Origin: Hsuehochloa calcarea
Lineage: Eukaryota; Streptophyta; Magnoliopsida; Poales; Poaceae
Reading direction: 5' to 3'
Length of the DNA stretch: 64,000 nt
Assembly: GCA_036346395.1 (NCBI GenBank)
Contig: CM070613.1
Span: 21,322,818 to 21,386,817, forward strand
This document shows, in pieces, positions 56,724 to 64,000 of the stretch. Positions within the stretch are counted from its first letter, which is position 1. Each line of letters begins with the position of its first letter. A program made the position numbers and the translations under genes. The notes below the pieces were generated by a model that saw nothing but the letters and a program-made list of their open reading frames with translations, ran no database searches and had not been told where the DNA came from.

Positions 56724-57808
56724 TGTAACGTCCCGTTTTCGGACGGCAAATAATAACTACCATTTGAGTTCTTATTTTCAAACCGTCAGTCAATTTGTCA
56801 ATTATGTCCAAAAATTCATAACTTCCTTTAAGCTTGGGTTTGTATATCAAACCTCCTTTCTAGTTTCGAATTCAAAATTCAATTTGAATTAACCTTTTCA
56901 AATTTTTGGACCCCTCCCTAATTTTGCCTCCCTTTGTTTTGCTTGGACCCAGCCCTATTCTTTTGATCGGACCATTTTTCTGGCCCATTTCTCCCGCCCA
57001 TCTCTCCCCCCCCCCGGCCTGGTCTCCCGGCCCAACCCATTTTTTCGGCCTACTTTCCTTGGTCCCTTATTTTTCGCTAGCCGCTTCGCCCGGCCCATCC
57101 CCCCTCTTCCCTTCTTTCTTTCCCCACCCCGGTTCTCCCGGCCCCACTTTTCTTTCTCCGCTCACGACGCTCGCTCGCCCGTGCTCCCCGGCCGACCACT
57201 CCCGCTCCGCACCCGACCGACGGCTCCGCCGCTGCGCCACGCCGCTCGCCCGTCGCATCGCGCGCCTGCGCCGGTCACGCTACGACGACGCCGCCGATAG
57301 CCTCTCATGCCACCGCTCCTGCCATTCCCGCCGGCCTCTCTCTTCCCACCCCCGGCTATAAGAGCCGAGCTCCCCCCTATGCCTCTTCCGCCTCCTCGCA
57401 TGTGCTTCTTTCCCCCTCTGCCACCGCAAGCGGTCGAAGCCCCTGTGTCACCGCCACCGCCATCTCCTCCTCCGGTGCCCCTCCACCGATTCCTCGCCGT
57501 TGGAGCATCGCCTCGTTGCCCTCGACTGTCTCCTCTCCACTCACCGGCCAAGCCTCCCCACCGCCGCTGGCGTGCGTCTTCCCCGTGTCACCCCGGCTCT
57601 CGTCGCCAGCCTGCTTCCACGCTCCCCCGCCCCCGCCGTCAGCTCGGTGAGCATCCTTGCACCGCCCTGGTGCCCTTGCTCACCTCCCCTTCCTCTCGGC
57701 CGTCGTCGCCGCGCTCGGCCTCGGCGCTTATCCACTCCAACCGCCGTCGTCTGCTTTGCTCGGTGCCGCCCGACCGCGCCGCCACCTACCTCGCCTTCCT
57801 TCCTCCCG
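56724..57808 (+). mobile_element. Gypsy LTR, 5' part (same family as the Gypsy-C LTR)
   Basis: It begins TGTAACGTCCCGTTTTCGG. A GC-rich promoter region follows, with a TATA-like box (CTATAAGAG, about 57356-57364) and the AGCTCGGTGAGCA block also found in the Gypsy-C LTR. It is broken at 57808 by a solo Copia LTR and probably continues at 59756-59788 and again after 63038. Its end was not found. Pro/Ser/Arg-rich open frames here (56906-57361, 57307-57852) are not called as genes. Confidence 0.7.
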
Positions 57809-59755
57809 TGTGGATATCATGGGGATATGCTCCAGATCTTAGGATGATGTGACAATTGGTAATGGCGTTAATGGTTTGTCGTTTCACGTGTTTTTGACAA
57901 AGTTTCAGAACTATCAGGTGACAGGCGGTCCGACCGGTCCCAATAGGTCGGACCGGCCATATCGGATTTGTGACCAAATGTGTCAAATGTGGGCCAAAAT
58001 AGAGGTGTAGGCAAGAGAGGATTCTATTGCTCTTGGTCCCATAATTTTTGCAGTCTCCAGTCAAAAGTTCTATTGGTTTAAAGTTTCCAGTAGGTTTCGG
58101 ATTTTCAGGGGTTGAAAATCGGCTAAGTCCTTTCGAGCGGTTTGACCGGCCTATGGCTGGCGGTCGGACCGGCAAGGCTGGCGGTTCGACCGTCCCTGAG
58201 GGGCGGTCGGACCGATTGTCACTTGAAAGTCGGCCTTCGTGGCGGCGTTGTTCGTTGGTTAGGTCAAAGTCATGAGTTTCAGTGCATATGTGTTGCATGA
58301 TGCATGTTTTGACTAACGTGGGTCAAGTTGTGAAGAACTTATTCCCGATTCCATTTGCTTGTCCAATTGCGGTGCAGGTTGCTTGGTGGTCAACGACGGT
58401 CAACGGCGAGGATGATCGGGACTAGGCTTGGAGAGCTGAGGTCCAGAACGATCGACGATGCCGGGTGAGGTCAATGAACTCAAGTGCGGTGCAGAATAGA
58501 CAAGGATGATCGAACGAACAGTTTGGTGTGACTGGTTTGATCAAGTGGCGCGGGAGTCGGTGCAAGTGCCATAGTGGTTTCGGTGGGAGCCGGATGGGAG
58601 AGACTTGCCGACATGGAGAGAGCCGTTGATCAACCTACACGTGGCGGAGCAGGCGAAGTGCTTCGCGCAGATGGACTCGGTCTTCGGAGAAGGACCGAGA
58701 AGGGGTATTTTGGTAATCTTACCAAATACCACCTTGGTTACATTTTGTCAATCCGCGGCGTAAGACGACGCAAAGAAAAGCGGTTTAGGTCAAGAGGTGT
58801 TGAAGACGGCGCTTTGTAATGTGTGCGTGTGTGACCCGTTTGTGTTGGACCTTAACGGGAGCCCATTTAAGTTAAACTTCAAGAAAGTCTAAGTCTCCAC
58901 TATAAATAGAGGAGGGGGTGGCTGCACCCCCTTCAACCCTTTCATTATTGTTGAAACCCTAGTTTGGCTTAGGGAGAGGATTAGTGGAGGTTTGAGTTCT
59001 AGAGAGTTTTGATTTGATTTCGTGCTCTTGGATTGAGCTTTATCCTCCATTGATGGAGTGGCTGTAAACCCAAACTCTATCAAATCAATCCAAAGAAAGT
59101 TTGCTCAAAGATGTGTCTCTTTGTCTTTCTTATCTCTATTTGGTGATTTTGAGTCTTTCTTTGATTCGTGAGTTTTTGATTGATTTCTTCACGTGATCTA
59201 GCTTGCTGTGACATGTGGGAACACATCTAGGATCATCTTGATCATTAATCACCTACGAGCAAGTTTTTGGATCTAGTTTTCGTTTTGACTCGATTTTGAA
59301 CCATCCTCCTCTCAAATTGAAAAAGGTCGTAACTTTTCCAAGGATCTTCACAATATTCGATTGGAATAGGTTTCTGACATCCTAGAGAAGGTGTGTTCCA
59401 AGTTTTATCAAGTTTGGAGTTGTAGATCAAAAGTTACATCTATTTGCAACTTCATTTTTCGGGTTATTTTTACTGTTCATCAGACTGGAGGTCAGACCGC
59501 CCAAGGTGACCGGTCCGACCGCCATTAACACAGAGGTCAGATCGCCCAACACTTAGATTTTTAGCCCATGTTGATTTTGGTTGTTTTGCTTCGGGGTTTA
59601 GATTGGATTCAATACTAGTCTTCCGCTGTACTGGTATATTGATCTTCGTAGCTTCCATAGCTATTGGAGTGAAATTTAGATTGAATCTGATCTTGGTTGA
59701 AAAAGTGAGCGTGCTCCTATTCACCCCCCCCTCTAGTCGCATTTTCGGTCCAACA
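57809..59755 (+). mobile_element. Solo Sirevirus-like LTR, second copy of the Copia-1 LTR family
   Basis: 1947 bp, TGTGGATATC to GGTCCAACA. Flanking bases TCCCG (57804-57808) and CCCCG (59756-59760) form a target duplication with one mismatch. It matches the Copia-1 LTR (1321-3069) over its length but carries about 230 bp of extra sequence in U3 (about 58515-58780). The TATA box is at 58901-58908. CGGTC[C/G]GACCG palindromes occur near both ends. Confidence 0.85.
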
Positions 59756-59788
59756 CCCCGGCAACCCATTTTGGAAATCCCGGCCGCC

Positions 59789-62700
59789 TGTCGGGACCCA
59801 AATATGCAAATCTGGACTATTTGTGTATTCTGCACTAGACCAGGATCACGCTAGTGCACACAGTATCAACATCGATGAAATATCAACTACATACAACGAA
59901 ATATTAAATAAGCGAGTAATTTGAATAACAAATAACTGTTGTGACCTTAAGGTCAAGTTTTACAATTATTAAGCCATGCAACGCTGACAATAATGAAATA
60001 ACTGCAACGGAAACAAAGTAAACTCAAGCGGGCTCCCATCAATTTACCACAGGCAACTGACTGGGATCAAGACCCTAACGATCAACCTTCGTAGAATTCC
60101 TCTTCAAAAGCTGGTGACGACTCCTCCACTTCTATTGAATTGTTTAGCAGGAGTGAGTACACATCGTACTCGCAAGTCATACCACAGAATGCAATTATAC
60201 ATGATGGTTTATTCCAAAGGAATGGCTTCTGTGGTTAATTTGCAGAAATACAACATTTGCAATTGAATACAGATAATAGATTGAAACGTAATTGCAAACA
60301 AATAAAGAATATTAATTTAACATTTGATTTCACAAAGAACACACAGTCTAATCAACTTATTCACACAGCTGCATAAATTACCTCACACAGCTGATTCTTC
60401 CCAAATGTCTTTATGAAAATCTACCTCTCGAGTGAAATCCCCGAGCATGTCCATATCCGAGGACGCAACTATTCGAATAGATTGGTTTAACACTCTGCAG
60501 AGGTTGTACACTTTACCCACACGATGAAATCAACCAGATCAGAGTTGATCACAACAAAACCTTTCAGAAACTTCATCGCAAACAATGACACTCCCGATGT
60601 GCTTTCCTGCCGGCCAACCGATACACACAGCGTTTGGTTATGACACACATCGTTGGACAAGGATGCATCGAACCGTCCCGCGATGTGACATATCACACCT
60701 CTAGCCCATCACACTGCTTAAATACAACCTGAGTTGTCAATGTCGAGACTCCATAACTTACTAAGTTAGGCCCAACCCATACTAGGCATGTGGTCGTACC
60801 GTAAGGCACAATTCAATGACGCACAAAGTTAAGTCCTTAATTGACCAAGGCAAGACTTCCAGTTTTTCCCAAATCACAAAGTTTAATAAGAACACAAGTC
60901 CACCATTCACACAGATCCACCACTTGCCTCAGTCTAAATCTTTTTCCACCTTGTTGATTTAGTGCAACACATGACATCAATGAGTAATAGCACACAGCAC
61001 ACACAGTTCCATAATCACTTAGTCAAGTTCATAATTTCGACTCACAAGAAATGTTGACTCGTGGCATGGCTAAGCAGTCTACTCATATCTAACCAACCCA
61101 CGTTGGTGCTACGATAATACCAACTAATAATGAACCAACCTAGGGTGATAAAAGATTATGGAATACAATAGACAAGGTGGATATAACAAATTGGATTAAT
61201 AACTATCCCAAAAGCATTTAAACAAATACTTGAAATAGAATGTTATACATTGAAACAAAGTATTTTGATAACTGGGTGCAACATGATCAAAGATATAACT
61301 TACCTTGGAATAGGTCTATGTACTGGTCTTGATCTTGAGGTGCTCCTTCTTCTCCAAAATTTTCCGAAGTATCGACGTCTACTCGCAAACAAGACAAAAG
61401 AAACAAAAACAAATAAATAATAGAGGCAAAACAAACTCCAAAAATCAAATAAAATTCACCATTAAATAGAGCTTGATTTTATATGAATTTACAAATTTGA
61501 ATGGGCTCAATCGGAGGTAGGATGCAAAAGTTATAGGCTTTGGAAGATTGGAAAATAAATAAAACCCTACTTTGGATTTAAACGAATTTCCCGGATTATA
61601 TTCATAAAAGAAAATCAGATTATTGCGCAATGCTTGCGTCAGCCGAGAATTTTCAGAAAAATAAATAGATTTAAAATAAATCTGACATGTGGGCCCCACA
61701 TGTCAGTCTCTGGCTCACGGTGGACTAAGCACCGAGCCTCGGGAGAGTTGACGCGGTGGACTGGGCCACGCACGCGTATGCTGGCGCTGATTTTCCGCCA
61801 CGCGGCTGCCACACCAGCACCGAGGCTGATGCTGGCGCTGAGCTGGATGACGACGGCGGCGGCGGCGCTCGGGAACCAAGGGCAACGGCGATCGGCGGTG
61901 AGTCACCGGCGGCGGAGGGTACTAGAATCTTCCCCAGGTTATTGCGCACTTGCTGGTGCCCTTACCAGCGGCTGGCGATGACGACGACGACCGGTAGTGA
62001 GGAAGAAGTGGCGGTGGTGCTTCGGGTTTTGTCGGAAGTGTGCTCCGGTGGTGCACCGACGACGAGGAGGGACGCACGAGGTAGCTGGGACCTTGCTGAA
62101 CACGATGGTGCAGTCGGTGGGGCAAGGGCGACAACGACGGCGGTGCAAGTCACCAGAGAAGAAGCTCGGCCGAAAACCCTAGAACGGGGCGACGAGGGTG
62201 GCGGCTCTGGGTAGCGGAGGACTGGGCGATCCTAGGGCGGTATTTATAGGACCGGGGGACGCCGGAATTAGAAACCCCCAATTCGAGTCCGAAACGGACG
62301 CGATTGGAATTTCCGAGATTCGGGGAGATTGGGAGGGATTCGATAGCCGATTTGGTTAGGGATGAGTACGGGATAGATATGGCTACAAATTGGTGGGGTC
62401 GGCGTGAAGAATCAGCGACCGTTGTGATTTTGTCGGACAAAGCTTTGAGCAGCGGCAATGCGGCGAAGGCGCGGGCGCGAGGAGGAAGAAGGGTCGCGGA
62501 GACGACGACTCGTTGGTGGTCCCATTTGGCAGTGGCAGCGAGGCGCGGGCGAGCGAGCGAGCGAGATCAGCGGGCGAGGCCATGCGGTGGCTATCCAACG
62601 GAGGAAAGCGGGGTTGAGCACGGGCGTTCGATCGAAATGAGGGGCACGCGTCGTGCATCCAACGGACGAGGGCGCGGGCGAGCGAGGAGATGGGCTGGCG

Positions 62701-63033
62701 TGGGAATAGTGTTGGGCTTTGGCCCAACACTGTTCCGAAGGTTTAAACTTGATTTTTCTTTTCAAAAATCCAGAAAATACAATTAGCAAATAGAAAATAG
62801 CAATTAACCTTGGAAAAAGTCCAGAAAATTCTAGAAAATATATCCAAGCATATAGAATCCAAATAAAATAAGTTTGGCCTTTGTTGATGTCGGGATTAAG
62901 CACATTAAATCATTTTGTCATGAAAGTCTATAATAAGCTTTTAACTTTAAATTCAAATAAAATGCAAATGGTGAGATTTCCAACTATCAACTAATTAGAA
63001 AATTTTCAAAGACCCAAAAGTTGGGATGTTACA
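59789..63033 (-). mobile_element. Solo Gypsy LTR (3245 bp)
   Basis: On the minus strand it begins TGTAACATCCCAACTTTTGG (63033) and ends GGGTCCCGACA (59789). Perfect 5 bp target duplications CCGCC lie at 59784-59788 and 63034-63038. A TATA box TATAAATA (minus strand, 62241-62248) lies at the edge of the GC-rich part (61700-62740). There is no internal region. Overlapping GC-rich frames on both strands are not called as genes. Confidence 0.92.
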
Positions 63034-63676
63034 CCGCCCCTCCGATCGCTGCTCGCCGCCGTGCACCTTCCTCTGCTCCCCTATTTCCCCCTCCTCTGTG
63101 CTTCTCTCTCTCTACATCTCTCTGTCTGGTGGGCCCCCTGAACAGTAGAAGTGAGTTTTAAGTTCGCTGGCGCTTGAAAAATTGTGTAATAAACTTGCAA
63201 AATTTTGTTAACCCTCTGTAATTTAATAACTATTCAATTGACAAAAATTAACTAAAATATTTATTCACTAATATTTACCTCAAGCGTAACTTTGATAACT
63301 GATTATACACATTCTTGTGTAAGTAGAAAATAAACTAAAATATAAGATAATTAGCCTTTGTGCTTTGCCATCTAATTTAAAATACAACTTAAATTTAATG
63401 TCTTGCTAAAAGTATAATCTTGCCCAAACAATATCAGTCCTTCTATCTTTCTCTCTAGATTTAAACCACCGGTAGTAATTAATAATAGTTAATGTACCAA
63501 CAATTCCAGGCACAACTGCAGGAGAGAACTATGGTAATATATGAACTCCCAGTGTGAATCGACAAATTAAAATTATGCTCTTCGCTCGATAAACTCACAC
63601 CAAAATATCTTTTGGTTAACCCTCAGCAAATAACATTCAATAATTAAAGAAGCTCTTGAATTTAAAAAGGTCAAGC
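63034..63676 (+). mobile_element. Probable continuation of the interrupted Gypsy LTR
   Basis: After the CCGCC duplication the sequence goes on with GC-rich CTCCGATCGCTGCTCGCCGCC, then turns AT-rich, as in the other long LTRs here. No coding sequence is seen. Its identity as the continuation of 56724-57808 is inference from the nesting order. Confidence 0.45.
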
Positions 63677-64000
63677 TGTGACGTTCCCCGATGGGCAATA
63701 TCTTGCCATCTTCAAAACCCGAAGTGGAGTATCCCTGCAAAAGTTTCTTCGACTTCGATCCTCTCTTGTTTTCCCTCCCGGCAGAGTTTCTCTGCCATTT
63801 CCTCTTTCACTCAATTGGTCGTTTGACTTCGTCAAACATCCCAACTTCGCTAAATCTTTTCTCTTAAGCTCGTTCATCGCAAAACTTATTTAAAGCTCCT
63901 TGAATTTATTTGGTCTTTTGAAGTTCTTTGGATTTATTTGGTTTCTCGATCGTTATCGTGTAATTAGTAATCGAAGTCCAGAAGAAGCAACGACTCGAGC
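63677..64000 (+). mobile_element. Start of a further Gypsy-type LTR, cut by the window end
   Basis: TGTGACGTTCCCCGATGGGC at 63677 is a typical start of a grass Gypsy LTR. The element runs off the window. The preceding five bases CAAGC may be its target duplication. Confidence 0.5.

Noticed and set aside
57307..57852. Plus-strand frame of 181 codons, Pro-rich
   Set aside because: It is inside a Gypsy LTR and runs across the junction into the inserted solo Copia LTR, so it cannot be an old gene.
61634..62786. Frames of 115-163 codons on both strands
   Set aside because: Contained in the GC-rich part of the solo Gypsy LTR 59789-63033, mutually overlapping and low in complexity.

Overview
The window looks like nuclear DNA of a grass, most likely rice (Oryza) or a close relative. 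The grounds are intron-bearing genes, a monocot RPM1-type coiled-coil NLR, long Del/Tekay-like Gypsy LTRs that begin TGTAACATCCC, Sirevirus-like Copia LTRs, a LINE and a small MULE. No rRNA, tRNA or CRISPR array was seen. About four fifths of the sequence is nested, mostly decayed retrotransposon. Family assignments rest on motif recognition by eye; no database search was run.

Layout. 1-3069: 3' end and 3' LTR of a Sirevirus-like Copia (Copia-1), inserted into the integrase of a minus-strand Gypsy (Gypsy-A, 3070-about 7600). About 7600-11307: plus-strand Gypsy-B, whose gag is an array of zinc knuckles and which has no reverse transcriptase. Its 3' LTR forms one arm of a 5.65 kb inverted repeat (11308-16957). 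17074-21120: a 4 kb solo Gypsy LTR with a perfect target duplication. 21126-about 25577: minus-strand Copia-2. 25578-28440: hAT-like debris and two candidate non-coding exons. 28520-34255: a LINE split around minus-strand Copia-3.

34537-37263 holds the one clearly intact single-exon gene, a 908-residue CC-NB-LRR resistance protein. Downstream lie minus-strand Gypsy-C with a 3.8 kb 5' LTR (37731-44748) and plus-strand Copia-4 (44749-49996), the latter broken by a solo Sirevirus-like LTR (46135-47790). A 639 bp MULE-type element is at 51216-51854. 52153-55418 holds two tandem, five-exon protein kinase genes on the minus strand. From 56724 to the end is a Gypsy LTR broken by two solo LTRs, then the start of another LTR.

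The most interesting host region is the kinase pair. The upstream copy has lost its catalytic aspartate (HLN in place of H-x-D), the downstream copy keeps a plausible active site, and only 129 bp separate the two reading frames. An in-phase splice donor and acceptor lie across that gap, so the locus could encode one tandem pseudokinase-kinase protein. With the NLR about 15 kb away, this looks like a small immune-receptor cluster inside a retrotransposon nest; that reading is inference. Four solo LTRs (three with perfect 5 bp target duplications) and the large LTR palindrome point to repeated LTR recombination.
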